Part shown: positions 29,085 through 36,282 of the stretch, piece by piece
Layout of the letters: each line of letters begins with the position of its first letter
Numbering within the stretch: position 1 is the first letter of the stretch
Origin: Paracoccaceae bacterium
GTDB taxonomy: Bacteria; Pseudomonadota; Alphaproteobacteria; Rhodobacterales; Rhodobacteraceae
Direction: 5' to 3'
Assembly (NCBI GenBank): GCA_030148745.1
Contig: JASBSV010000134.1
Location: 1 to 36,282, forward strand
DNA length: 36,282 nucleotides
Notes under the pieces: generated by a model
Database searches by the model: none
Seen by the model: the letters and a program-made list of their open reading frames with translations, nothing else
Told to the model about the DNA's origin: nothing
Program-made: the position numbers and the translations under genes

Positions 29085-29444
29085 ATGGCCTTTGATCCCA
29101 AGACCCTGAAATTCAATGACGCCGGTCTGATCCCGGCAATCGCTCAGCAAGAGGAGAGCGGCGAGGTTCTGATGATGGCCTGGATGAATGCCGGGGCGAT
29201 CAGGCGTACGCTGGCAAGCGGGCAGGTGACCTATTGGTCACGCTCGCGGCAGGAATTTTGGGTCAAGGGCGAAACCTCGGGTCATCGGCAGGAACTGGTC
29301 GAGCTGCGCATCGATTGCGACCGCGATTGTCTGTTGCTGATCGTGCGCCAGCAGGGGCCGGCCTGTCACACCGGGCGGCGCAGCTGTTTTTATACCGCGG
29401 TGCGCAGCGGCGATGAGGTGGAGATCCTGCGCCCCGAGCACTGA
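29085..29444 (+). CDS. hisI: Phosphoribosyl-AMP cyclohydrolase
   Basis: This 119-residue zinc enzyme opens the adenine ring of PR-AMP, the third step of histidine synthesis. The metal and active-site segment IDCDRDCLLLIV and GPACHTGRRSCFY carry the conserved Asp and Cys ligands. LMMAWMNAGAIRRTLASG and YWSRSRQEFWVKGE match the family. It is the single-domain form without a HisE part. ATG 29085 is preferred over GTG 29079 because AAGG is seven bases upstream of the ATG. No other his genes are in the window. Confidence 0.96.
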   Translation: MAFDPKTLKFNDAGLIPAIAQQEESGEVLMMAWMNAGAIRRTLASGQVTYWSRSRQEFWVKGETSGHRQELVELRIDCDRDCLLLIVRQQGPACHTGRRSCFYTAVRSGDEVEILRPEH

Positions 29445-29458
29445 GCCGGGCGGAGTGT

Positions 29459-29509
29459 CGCGGGCGCGGGCCCGCGGCCTCCGGCGGGGATATTTTTGCC
29501 AAATGGAAG
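29459..29509 (+). terminator. Terminator of hisI with GATATTTTTGCCAAATGGAAG tail
   Basis: Fourteen bases after the hisI stop, CGCGGGC (29459-29465) pairs with GCCCGCG (29470-29476) around GCGG. CCTCCGGCGGGG follows, then the tail ATATTTTTGCCAAATGGAAG. The T run is displaced 14 bases from the stem, so termination may be partial. The tail resembles the elements at 2533 and 21329. Confidence 0.55.
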
Positions 29510-29511
29510 GG

Positions 29512-30378
29512 TCAGAGCCCGAGCATCCGGCGGATGTCTTTTGCTGTGGCGCCATCCTGACGATATCTGGCGAGGGCGCGGGCGTCGTCACGTTTGGCCA
29601 GGCGCTTGCCCGCCTCGTCGCGGATCAGCCGGTGGTGGTGATAGACCGGCGTCGGCAGGTCCAGCAGCGCCTGTAGCAGGCGATGGATGGCGGTGGCGGC
29701 GAAAAGATCGCGCCCGCGGGTGACATGGGTGATCTTCTGGAAAGCGTCGTCGAGGGTGACCGAGAGGTGATAAGAGCCGGCCATCGCGGGGCGCGACAGG
29801 ACGACATCGCCGATGGTGTCGATCATCTGCGCGGGCGAAAGGCGGATGATGCCCGTCTCGCCCCCCGGGCCATGACCGGTTTCGGTAAAGCTGAGGTCCG
29901 GGCCGGCCAGATCCATGGCGCGGCGCATCGACAGGCGCAGGGCGACGCCCGCGGGGCGGGGTGTTTGCGGCGGCGGGTGATCGGGCGGCGGGGCGCAGGT
30001 GCCCGGATAGATCAGACCGTCGGGCCCATGAGTTGGCACGCCTTCCTGCGGCGCCTCGGCGGCATTGGCGATGTCGCGACGGCTGCAGTGGCAGGGATAG
30101 AGAAGACCAGCGGCCCAGAGCCGGTCGAGCGCGGCCTCATAGGCGGGCAGGCGGGTGGATTGCACCAGTGGCGGCTGCGGCCATGTGAGCCCCAGCCAAT
30201 GCAGGTCATCGGCGATCTGATCGGCCCAATGGGCGCGCGCGCGGGCGCGGTCGATGTCGTCGATCCTGAGCAGGAAGCGGCCGCCGGCGTTTTGCGCCAT
30301 GTCATGGGCCAGGATCGCTGAATAGGCGTGGCCCAGATGCAAAGGGCCGGTGGGCGAGGGCGCAAAGCGGGTGATCAA
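29512..30378 (-). CDS. gluQ: Glutamyl-Q tRNA(Asp) synthetase
   Basis: This 288-residue truncated paralogue of glutamyl-tRNA synthetase attaches glutamate to queuosine at the wobble position of tRNA(Asp). It keeps the catalytic core: [17 protein letters not shown] with the HIGH-type HLGH, a zinc-binding PCHCSRR...YPGTC, and a KMSKS-like [13 protein letters not shown] near the C-terminus. It lacks the anticodon-binding domain, which separates it from GltX by length. The start overlaps the trmFO stop (ATGA on the minus strand). Confidence 0.94.
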   Translation of the reverse strand: MITRFAPSPTGPLHLGHAYSAILAHDMAQNAGGRFLLRIDDIDRARARAHWADQIADDLHWLGLTWPQPPLVQSTRLPAYEAALDRLWAAGLLYPCHCSRRDIANAAEAPQEGVPTHGPDGLIYPGTCAPPPDHPPPQTPRPAGVALRLSMRRAMDLAGPDLSFTETGHGPGGETGIIRLSPAQMIDTIGDVVLSRPAMAGSYHLSVTLDDAFQKITHVTRGRDLFAATAIHRLLQALLDLPTPVYHHHRLIRDEAGKRLAKRDDARALARYRQDGATAKDIRRMLGL

Positions 30379-31724
30379 GGCGTCTTGCTGGCTTGTGCCA
30401 GCCAGTTGTTCCAGTCGGTTTTGGCCCGGTCGGTATAGGCTTTGTAGCGGATCTTGCGCCCGCGCCGCCCGCCTTTGGCATCGATCGGGGGAAATAGGCC
30501 GAAGTTGACGTTCATCGGCTGGAATGTCTTGGCCTCGGCGCCGCCGGTGATATGGGTGACAAGGGCCCCCATCGCGGTTGTCTGCGGCACGGGCGGCAGG
30601 CTTTGGCCAAGGATCTGGGCGCTGGCCATGCGCCCGGCCAGCAGCCCCATCGCGGCGCTTTCGACATAGCCTTCGACGCCGGTGATCTGACCGGCAAAGC
30701 GGATGTTGGGGCGCGATTTCAGGCGCATCTGATCGTCCAGCAGGCTGGGCGAGTTGAGGAATGTGTTGCGGTGGATGCCGCCGAGCCGGGCAAAGCGGGC
30801 CTCCTCAAGGCCGGGGATCATCCGCAAGACCTGCGTCTGGGCGCCGTATTTCATCTTGGTCTGAAAGCCGACGATATTGAACAGTGTTCCCAGCGCATTG
30901 TCGCGGCGCAGCTGGACCACGGCATAGGCTTTGTCCTGCGGGCGATGCGGATTGGTCAGGCCCACAGGTTTCATCGGGCCAAAGCGCAGCGTCTCGCGGC
31001 CGCGTTCGGCCATCACCTCGATCGGCAGGCAGCCGTCGAAATAGCCGGCTGTTTCGCCTTCGTGAAACTCTGTCTTGTCGGCGCTCAGCAGGGCATCGAT
31101 GAAAGCCTCATACTGATCGCGGGTCATCGGGCAGTTGAGATAGGCTTTTTGTTCCTCTTCCGTCTCGCCCTTGTCATAGCGCGACTGGAACCAGGCCTGA
31201 TCCATGTCGATGCTGTCGGCATAGACGATGGGCGCGATGGCGTCGAAAAAGGCCAGCGCCTCGGCGCCGGTTTCGGCGGCAATCGCCTGACCCAAAGCGC
31301 CCGAGGTCAGCGGGCCGGTGGCGATGATCCAATGGCCGTCTTGCGGCAGCTGGTCGATTTCACCGGGCGCGACGGTGATGCGCGGATGTGCGGTGATACG
31401 CGCGGTCACCGCGCGGGCAAAGCCGTCGCGGTCGACGGCAAGGGCACCGCCCGCTGGCAGCGCATTTGCATCGGCCATCTCCATGATCAGCCCGCCAGCG
31501 GCGCGCATTTCCCAATGCAGAAGGCCCACCGCATTTTGTTCGTCGTCATCCGAACGGAAAGAGTTGGAACAGACCATTTCGGCCAGATCGCCGGTCTTAT
31601 GGGCAAAGGTGGGGGTTTGCGGGCGCATCTCGTGGATCACCACGTCCAGCCCCGCGTTGGCCGCCTGCCATGCGGCTTCGGATCCGGCCATGCCGCCGCC
31701 GATGATATGAAGTGTCTCTGTCAT
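30375..31724 (-). CDS. trmFO: Methylenetetrahydrofolate-tRNA-(uracil-5)-methyltransferase TrmFO
   Basis: This 449-residue FAD enzyme makes 5-methyluridine at position 54 of tRNA using methylenetetrahydrofolate as carbon donor. The dinucleotide-binding motif [15 protein letters not shown] opens the protein. [47 protein letters not shown] and [21 protein letters not shown] are family segments. I chose ATG 31724 because the protein then begins just before the FAD motif; ten upstream in-frame codons are less likely. It is transcribed with gluQ, giving a two-gene tRNA modification unit. Confidence 0.96.
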   Translation of the reverse strand: MTETLHIIGGGMAGSEAAWQAANAGLDVVIHEMRPQTPTFAHKTGDLAEMVCSNSFRSDDDEQNAVGLLHWEMRAAGGLIMEMADANALPAGGALAVDRDGFARAVTARITAHPRITVAPGEIDQLPQDGHWIIATGPLTSGALGQAIAAETGAEALAFFDAIAPIVYADSIDMDQAWFQSRYDKGETEEEQKAYLNCPMTRDQYEAFIDALLSADKTEFHEGETAGYFDGCLPIEVMAERGRETLRFGPMKPVGLTNPHRPQDKAYAVVQLRRDNALGTLFNIVGFQTKMKYGAQTQVLRMIPGLEEARFARLGGIHRNTFLNSPSLLDDQMRLKSRPNIRFAGQITGVEGYVESAAMGLLAGRMASAQILGQSLPPVPQTTAMGALVTHITGGAEAKTFQPMNVNFGLFPPIDAKGGRRGRKIRYKAYTDRAKTDWNNWLAQASKTP

Positions 31725-32077
31725 GATCCGCGATGTAGCGCCCCGGGCGGCCATTGAAAAGGCGCATCAGCCTGCACCGGGCCGGGCAGCGGGGGAAGAT
31801 TGGGGATTCAGGGGGCTCTGAAAGGGATCATGAGGACGACACCCCGGTCAGAGACCCCTGAATCATGCCCCTCTCGGAGCAAAGAGAGAGAAACGCAGGA
31901 GCGACGTCTCTCCCTTGGGGGAGATAACAGCCTGAACATACAAGGGACGTCATTCAGACCTTGGATACAGTTGAGCGTGAAACATATCCTTTGGTCTATA
32001 CAAAGTTTTGCAAAGGCTGTTTTGCGAAAAATGAGACTTTGGCAAGTTATTGATAAAATTAATATAAATACAGAAAC
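31725..32077. other. 353-bp gap with inverted repeat, hairpins and an AT-rich stretch
   Basis: This gap lies upstream of trmFO and downstream of the LysR-type gene (both minus). It contains GATTCAGGGGGCTCTGA (31805-31821) and TCAGAGACCCCTGAATC (31848-31864), inverted with one mismatch in 17. CTCTC/GAGAG (31871-31888) and TCTCCC-TTGG-GGGAGA (31909-31924) can also form hairpins. From about 31960 to 32080 the sequence becomes strongly AT-rich. A 109-codon frame runs through on the plus strand but is not convincing. It must hold the trmFO promoter, which I could not place. Confidence 0.5.
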
Positions 32078-32968
32078 TCAGCCGCGGGTTTCTATCGTGC
32101 CCAACTGGCGCGCGGCGGGCATGAGATGAGGCTGGCGGGATTCGGAACCCATGGTCTCATTTAGCCAAGAGGTGACATCCTGCAAAACCGCATCCTCGAC
32201 GCGCGAGATGTGATAGCCGTACCACAGATCCAGCGAAAGCCGGGGGCGGGGCTGGTTGCCGAAGGGCTCCAACCCCGGCTGGGCCGAGGCGGCGATATCA
32301 GGCAGGATGCCGCCAAAGCCGCAGGCCTTCATCGCCGCAAGCTTGTGGTCAAAGTGATCGACGCGTACCCGCGGCGGGCGCCCGAATATCTGATAGCCCA
32401 GTTTGCTGGGCAGCGATCGGTCGAATTCGGGGGCCAGCGCCACCCAGTCGGGCGAGGTGCCGCTGGCAAAACGATAGGCGCCAAAGCCGACCGATCCGAC
32501 GTGATGCATTCTGAGGCGGCCGGCATAGGGGCGATCACCGGTCTGCACCACCAGGTCAGCCTCGCCCAGGCCGCTGCCTTGCCCGCGGTTCATCAGCACG
32601 ATGTTCAGGAGGGGATCACGGGCCAGCAGACGGTCCAGAGCCGGCAGGAGCAGCAGCGAGATGATGACCGGCGGCGCGGCGATCCTGATCGTGGTGACCT
32701 GATCGCCGGCGGCCTTGTCGATATTGTTTTCCTCGCGTCTGAGGTTTGACTCGAACTCTTCGGCGACCGAGATAAAGGCCCGCCCGGCGGTCGAAACCGA
32801 CCATGCGCCACCCTCGCGGTGAAACAGCGGCGTACCAAGCGTCTCACCGGCGCGCTCTATTCGCCGTGACACTGTTGCAATATTTGTTTTGAGCGCAGCC
32901 GCGGCGGCCGTCATTGTTCCGTGCCGGTGCAGCGCTAATATAAATCGGAAATCGTCCCAATGCACCAT
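32078..32968 (-). CDS. LysR-family transcriptional regulator
   Basis: This 296-residue regulator starts with a LysR winged helix-turn-helix (residues about 3-62: DDFRFILALHRHGTMTAAAAAL and NIATVSRRIERAGETLG). A substrate-binding domain follows from about residue 90 (VTTIRIAAPPVIISLLLLPAL). The C-terminal domain is somewhat unusual but full length. Its target is not apparent, as there is no divergent gene. The adjacent 3' region is the AT-rich gap, and the upstream region to gyrA is 144 bases. The regulator could have been acquired separately from the housekeeping genes around it, but base use inside the gene looks ordinary. Confidence 0.88.
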   Translation of the reverse strand: MVHWDDFRFILALHRHGTMTAAAAALKTNIATVSRRIERAGETLGTPLFHREGGAWSVSTAGRAFISVAEEFESNLRREENNIDKAAGDQVTTIRIAAPPVIISLLLLPALDRLLARDPLLNIVLMNRGQGSGLGEADLVVQTGDRPYAGRLRMHHVGSVGFGAYRFASGTSPDWVALAPEFDRSLPSKLGYQIFGRPPRVRVDHFDHKLAAMKACGFGGILPDIAASAQPGLEPFGNQPRPRLSLDLWYGYHISRVEDAVLQDVTSWLNETMGSESRQPHLMPAARQLGTIETRG

Positions 32969-33079
32969 TGGGGTATTTTAGGCCCAGAATGGCGATTTGG
33001 CCAATAGTAAACAAAGCGGTTATATGAGGGCGCATAATTGGGCCGGATTGGGCAAGCCCCAACTAAATCCGGTCCGGCG

Positions 33080-33102
33080 CCGGCAGCGCGCGCCGCTGCC
33101 GG
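33080..33102 (-). terminator. GC-rich hairpin downstream of gyrA
   Basis: CCGGCAGCG and CGCTGCCGG form nine perfect pairs around a five-base loop, 10 bases after the gyrA stop on the minus strand. No U run follows, so it is either a Rho-linked or processing hairpin at the gyrA 3' end. Confidence 0.45.
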
Positions 33103-33112
33103 GTCGTTCAGA

Positions 33113-35881
33113 TCATGCGCCGCCGTCCTCGCCTCCGCCACCGGGGGCAGCGTCGTCATCGCCATTGGCGCCCTCGCCGTTTTCATCGCCCTGATCTGCG
33201 ATCCAGGCGACCGAGACGACCTCTTCCCCTTTGGCGGTGTTGAAAACCTTGACGCCGCCGGCGCTGCGCGAGCGGAACGAGATACCCTGAACCGGCACCC
33301 GGATCGATTGACCCTGATTGGTGACCAGCATGATCTGATCCTGCAACTCGACCGGGAAGGATGCGATCAGATCGCCGCCGCGCATTGCGCGGTCCATCGC
33401 CGCCACGCCCATGCCGCCGCGTCCGCGCACCGGGTAGTCATGGCTGGACGACAATTTGCCGGCCCCGCCCTTTGTGATCGTCAGGATCAGGTTTTCGGCC
33501 GCCGACATTTCGGCGTAACGCTCGGGGCTGATGGCGCCTGCGACGGTCTCTTCATCCTCGCCTTCGGCCTCATCCGTCAGCCCGGCAACCGCGCGGCGCA
33601 TTTTAAGGTAACCTGCGCGCTCTTCCGGCGTGGCCACGAAATGGCGGATCACCGACATCGACACCACACGGTCATCGCCCGACAGGCGAATGCCGCGCAC
33701 GCCGGTGGATTTGCGGCCCTTGAAGACCCGCACGTCGGTGGTGCGGAAACGGATCGCGCGGCCCGAATTGGTGACCAGCATTACATCGTCATCTTCCGAA
33801 CAGATCCGCGCATTGACCAGTTCGACCCCTTCGGGAAGGTCCATCGCGATCTTGCCGTTGCGCATCACAGTGGTGAAATCCGACAGCGCATTGCGGCGCA
33901 CGTCACCGGCCGAGGTGGCGAATATGATCTGCAATTCGTCCCATTCATCCTCGTCCCTGTCGACCGGCATGATCGCTGCAATCGACACGCCCGCGGGAAT
34001 GGGCAGGATGTTGACAATGGCCTTGCCCTTGGCAGTGCGCGAGCCTTGCGGCAGGCGCCATGTCTTGAGCTTGTAGACCATCCCGTCGGTGGTAAAGAAC
34101 AAAAGCTGCGTATGGGTGTTGGCCACGAAAAGCGTGGTGACCACATCCTCTTCCTTGGTCGACATTCCCGACAGGCCCTTACCACCGCGCCTCTGGGCAC
34201 GGAAATCGACCAGAGGTGTGCGTTTGATATAGCCGCCCGAGGTGATGGTGACGACCATATCCTCGCGCTCGATCAGGTCCTCGTCGTCCATATCGCCCGA
34301 CCAGTCGACAATCTCGGTCCGGCGGGGCACGGCGAATTGTTCGCGCACCTCGGCCAGCTCGTCGGCGATGATCGCCATGATCCGGTCGCGCGAGCGCAGG
34401 ATGTCCAGATACTCGCGGATCGCTTCGGCCAGCGATTGCAATTCGTCGGTGACCTCTTTGACACCGATCTGGGTCAGGCGTTGCAGGCGCAGGTCAAGGA
34501 TCGCGCGGGCCTGAACCTCGGACAGGTTATAGGTGCCGTCGTCATTCACCCTATGAGTGGGATCGTCGATCAGGTTGATATATTCGACGATATCGCCTGC
34601 CGGCCAGCGGCGCGTCATCAGCTTGTGGCGCGCTTCGGCAGCATCGGCCGATGACCGGATGGTCGCGACAACCTCATCGACATTGGTGACCGCCACGGCC
34701 AGACCGCAAAGGATATGGCTGCGCTCGCGCGCCTTGCGCAGATCATAGGCGGTGCGGCGGGCGACAACCTCTTCGCGGAAGGTGATAAAGCTGGTCAGGA
34801 ATTTCCTGAGCGTCAGTTGCTCGGGCCGGCCACCATTCAGCGCCAGCATATTGCAGCCAAAGGATGTCTGCATCGGCGTATAGCGGAACAGCTGGTTCAG
34901 AACGACCTCGGCGGTGGCGTCGCGCTTCAGCTCGATAACCACGCGCACGCCGACCCGGTCGCTTTCGTCCTGCACATGAGCAATGCCTTCGATCTTTTTG
35001 TCGCGCGCCATTTCGGCGATGCGTTCGATCATCGTCGCCTTGTTCACCTGATAGGGGATTTCATCAAGGATGATCGCATAGCGGTCCTTGCGGATCTCCT
35101 CGACCCGGGTCTTGGCGCGGATGATGACGCTGCCGCGCCCCTCAAGATAGGCTTTGCGCGCGCCGGTACGGCCAAGGATGATGCCGCCCGTCGGAAAATC
35201 CGGGGCCGGGACATACTCCATCAGTTGTTCCGAGGTCAGGTCAGGCTCTTTGATCAGGGCCAGCGTGGCATCGATCACCTCGCCCAGGTTATGGGGCGGG
35301 ATATTGGTGGCCATGCCCACGGCGATACCGCCCGCGCCATTGACCAGCATGTTGGGAAACCGCGCCGGCAGAACCGAAGGTTCCTGATCCTTGCCGTCGT
35401 AATTGTCCTGAAAATCGACCGTATCCTTTTCGATGTCGGCCAGCAGCGCAGCGGCGGGTTTGTCCATCCGCACTTCGGTATAGCGCATGGCCGCGGCGTT
35501 ATCGCCATCCATCGAGCCAAAGTTGCCCTGACCGTCCAGCAGGGGCAGCGACATCGAGAAATCCTGCGCCATGCGCACCAGCGCGTCGTAAATCGCGCTG
35601 TCGCCATGCGGGTGATAGTTGCCCATCACCTCGCCCACGGACTTCGCGGACTTGCGGTACGACTTGTCGGGCGTGTAACCGCCTTCATACATCGCATAAA
35701 GAATGCGCCGATGCACAGGTTTCAGGCCATCGCGCAGATCGGGAATCGCACGGCTCACGATCACGCTCATGGCGTAGTCGAGATAGCTCGCCTTCATCTC
35801 ATTTTCGATAGAGATCGACGGACCGCGCGGGGTCGGCGGAATTTTCTCTTCGTTCTCAGGGGGTTCGGGCGTATCGCTCAC
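33113..35881 (-). CDS. gyrA: DNA gyrase subunit A
   Basis: This 922-residue subunit cuts and rejoins DNA in gyrase, with GyrB, to add negative supercoils. The catalytic tyrosine is Y134 in AMRYTEVR. The quinolone region [12 protein letters not shown] keeps serine (S95, E. coli S83) and aspartate (D99, E. coli D87), the susceptible type. The GyrA box QRRGGKG, which marks gyrase rather than topoisomerase IV, is present. An acidic insertion ([11 protein letters not shown]) and an acidic, glycine-rich C-terminal tail are seen. The start codon is GTG at 35881 with a weak ribosome site. Confidence 0.97.
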   Translation of the reverse strand: MSDTPEPPENEEKIPPTPRGPSISIENEMKASYLDYAMSVIVSRAIPDLRDGLKPVHRRILYAMYEGGYTPDKSYRKSAKSVGEVMGNYHPHGDSAIYDALVRMAQDFSMSLPLLDGQGNFGSMDGDNAAAMRYTEVRMDKPAAALLADIEKDTVDFQDNYDGKDQEPSVLPARFPNMLVNGAGGIAVGMATNIPPHNLGEVIDATLALIKEPDLTSEQLMEYVPAPDFPTGGIILGRTGARKAYLEGRGSVIIRAKTRVEEIRKDRYAIILDEIPYQVNKATMIERIAEMARDKKIEGIAHVQDESDRVGVRVVIELKRDATAEVVLNQLFRYTPMQTSFGCNMLALNGGRPEQLTLRKFLTSFITFREEVVARRTAYDLRKARERSHILCGLAVAVTNVDEVVATIRSSADAAEARHKLMTRRWPAGDIVEYINLIDDPTHRVNDDGTYNLSEVQARAILDLRLQRLTQIGVKEVTDELQSLAEAIREYLDILRSRDRIMAIIADELAEVREQFAVPRRTEIVDWSGDMDDEDLIEREDMVVTITSGGYIKRTPLVDFRAQRRGGKGLSGMSTKEEDVVTTLFVANTHTQLLFFTTDGMVYKLKTWRLPQGSRTAKGKAIVNILPIPAGVSIAAIMPVDRDEDEWDELQIIFATSAGDVRRNALSDFTTVMRNGKIAMDLPEGVELVNARICSEDDDVMLVTNSGRAIRFRTTDVRVFKGRKSTGVRGIRLSGDDRVVSMSVIRHFVATPEERAGYLKMRRAVAGLTDEAEGEDEETVAGAISPERYAEMSAAENLILTITKGGAGKLSSSHDYPVRGRGGMGVAAMDRAMRGGDLIASFPVELQDQIMLVTNQGQSIRVPVQGISFRSRSAGGVKVFNTAKGEEVVSVAWIADQGDENGEGANGDDDAAPGGGGEDGGA

Positions 35882-35923
35882 GGTGCTGGCCTGCTTTTGT
35901 CTATGCCATATCTTGTTGGAAGC

Positions 35924-35953
35924 CTTATATCAGACCCAAGGGATTGCGTGCAA
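35924..35953 (-). promoter_or_regulatory. Candidate gyrA promoter
   Basis: On the minus strand TTGCAC (35953-35948) and TATAAG (35929-35924) are 18 bases apart. The -10 matches five of six positions, the -35 three of six. It would give a leader of about 35 bases. Confidence 0.35.
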
Positions 35954-35973
35954 TGGTGGGTCCAGGCGTCATT

Positions 35974-36003
35974 TTGGCAGCCATGAGTGTCGGCTGCTAA
36001 CAT
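35974..36003 (+). promoter_or_regulatory. Candidate promoter of the Usg-family gene
   Basis: TTGGCA (35974-35979, five of six) and TAACAT (35998-36003, four of six) are 18 bases apart. The transcript would start near 36010, giving a leader of about 60 bases that contains the hairpin at 36041-36058. Confidence 0.45.
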
Positions 36004-36040
36004 ACTGTTTTTATTGAAAAGTAAAGATTCGCTCGGCAGA

Positions 36041-36058
36041 CTTTTCTCATAAGAAAAG
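36041..36058 (+). promoter_or_regulatory. Leader hairpin next to the ribosome site of the Usg-family gene
   Basis: CTTTTCT (36041-36047) pairs with AGAAAAG (36052-36058) around CATA. CTCG (36032-36035) can pair with CGAG (36059-36062) to extend it, which would cover part of the AGG ribosome site at 36061-36063. Translation control is possible. Confidence 0.4.
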
Positions 36059-36069
36059 CGAGGTGCGCA

Positions 36070-36282
36070 ATGCAGGTCTCAGAGACGGAACTGATGTTGA
36101 AAGGATACGGGCTGACCACGGCGGAATTCTACTACCGGATGCCCGATTACAAACATGTGCTGAACACGTTCATCTGGCAGGATTACGATCTGGCGCCGGA
36201 TCACCCCAAGCTGTTCGAATTCATCGAATTCTGGCAGGACAGTATCGAGGGACCGCTGCATTCGGTCCGCTTTACACACCGC
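36070..36282 (+). CDS. Usg-family protein (3' end cut by window)
   Basis: The frame starts at ATG 36070 and runs open to the window edge, 71 codons. The sequence ELMLKGYGLTTAEFYYRMPD, then TFIWQDYDLAPDHPKL and GPLHSVRFTHR, matches the Usg family, small proteins of about 85-90 residues conserved in alphaproteobacteria. Usg was named for its position upstream of a tryptophan gene; its function is unknown. The visible part has no membrane segment and is probably cytosolic. Only the last few residues should be missing. It is divergent from gyrA. Confidence 0.88.
   Translation, partial: MQVSETELMLKGYGLTTAEFYYRMPDYKHVLNTFIWQDYDLAPDHPKLFEFIEFWQDSIEGPLHSVRFTHR

Noticed and set aside
31800-32129. A 109-codon plus-strand frame across the trmFO-LysR gap
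   Set aside because: It starts with TTG or a poorly led ATG, passes through the inverted repeat, ends inside LysR coding sequence and matches no family I know. A real small gene is not fully excluded.
34715-35986. A 423-codon plus-strand frame over gyrA
   Set aside because: It is the shadow of the gyrA coding strand; the minus strand carries all GyrA motifs.

Overview
The window is about 36 kb of GC-rich chromosome from an alphaproteobacterium, most likely a member of Rhodobacterales (Rhodobacteraceae/Roseobacter group). The pointers are a DUF1153/SciP gene next to ctrA, a Usg-family gene, an lpxI-type lipid A cluster, a GTTC-N7-GTTC LexA-type box, and gene 3' ends marked by a GC hairpin followed by a GAGTATTT...CAAAGAAGAA-like tail. 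Nearly all genes are intact housekeeping genes. The placement comes from gene content and motifs, not from a database search.

Layout. 1-390 is the 3' end of a lytic transglycosylase. 412-6876 (minus) is a peptide-type ABC importer operon: binding protein, two permeases and a fused double ATPase. It is followed at 7122-7916 by an AraC-family regulator, and two 11-bp direct repeats in the gap are a good candidate operator. miaA (8024-8917, minus) is divergent from a long plus-strand envelope cluster: pyrH, frr, uppS, cdsA, dxr, rseP, a 41-codon membrane-protein ORF, bamA, skp/ompH, fabZ, lpxA, lpxI, lpxB (9053-21215). These genes link UMP supply and ribosome recycling to undecaprenyl phosphate, CDP-diacylglycerol, isoprenoid, outer-membrane-protein and lipid A synthesis. 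Several are joined by 1-4 base start/stop overlaps. A terminator and a new promoter before bamA split the run into at least two transcription units. lpxD is not in the cluster.

A nested palindromic repeat at 21212-21317 supplies the lpxB stop codon. mnmA (21381-22523, minus) is divergent from sciP and ctrA (22649-23736), a cell-cycle control pair with clustered CtrA-type half-sites between them. ligA and recG follow (23883-28090). Just after recG is a LexA-type promoter region and a 38-codon ORF for a single-pass membrane protein (28197-28313). A stem-loop-rich segment ending in a strong intrinsic terminator comes next.

The last third holds a NifU/SufU-like scaffold gene (minus), hisI (plus), gluQ and trmFO (minus, overlapping), a 353-bp structured and partly AT-rich gap, a LysR-family regulator (minus), gyrA (minus), and the start of a Usg-family gene (plus) cut by the window end.

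The most promising unexplained item is the small membrane-protein ORF behind a LexA-type promoter next to recG. It resembles, in size and logic only, the SOS-induced small division inhibitors of other alphaproteobacteria. Secondary items are the recurring 3'-end element, a second small tail-anchored ORF before bamA, the AraC direct repeats, and the structured gap upstream of trmFO. No phage, insertion sequence, CRISPR array, tRNA or rRNA was seen.
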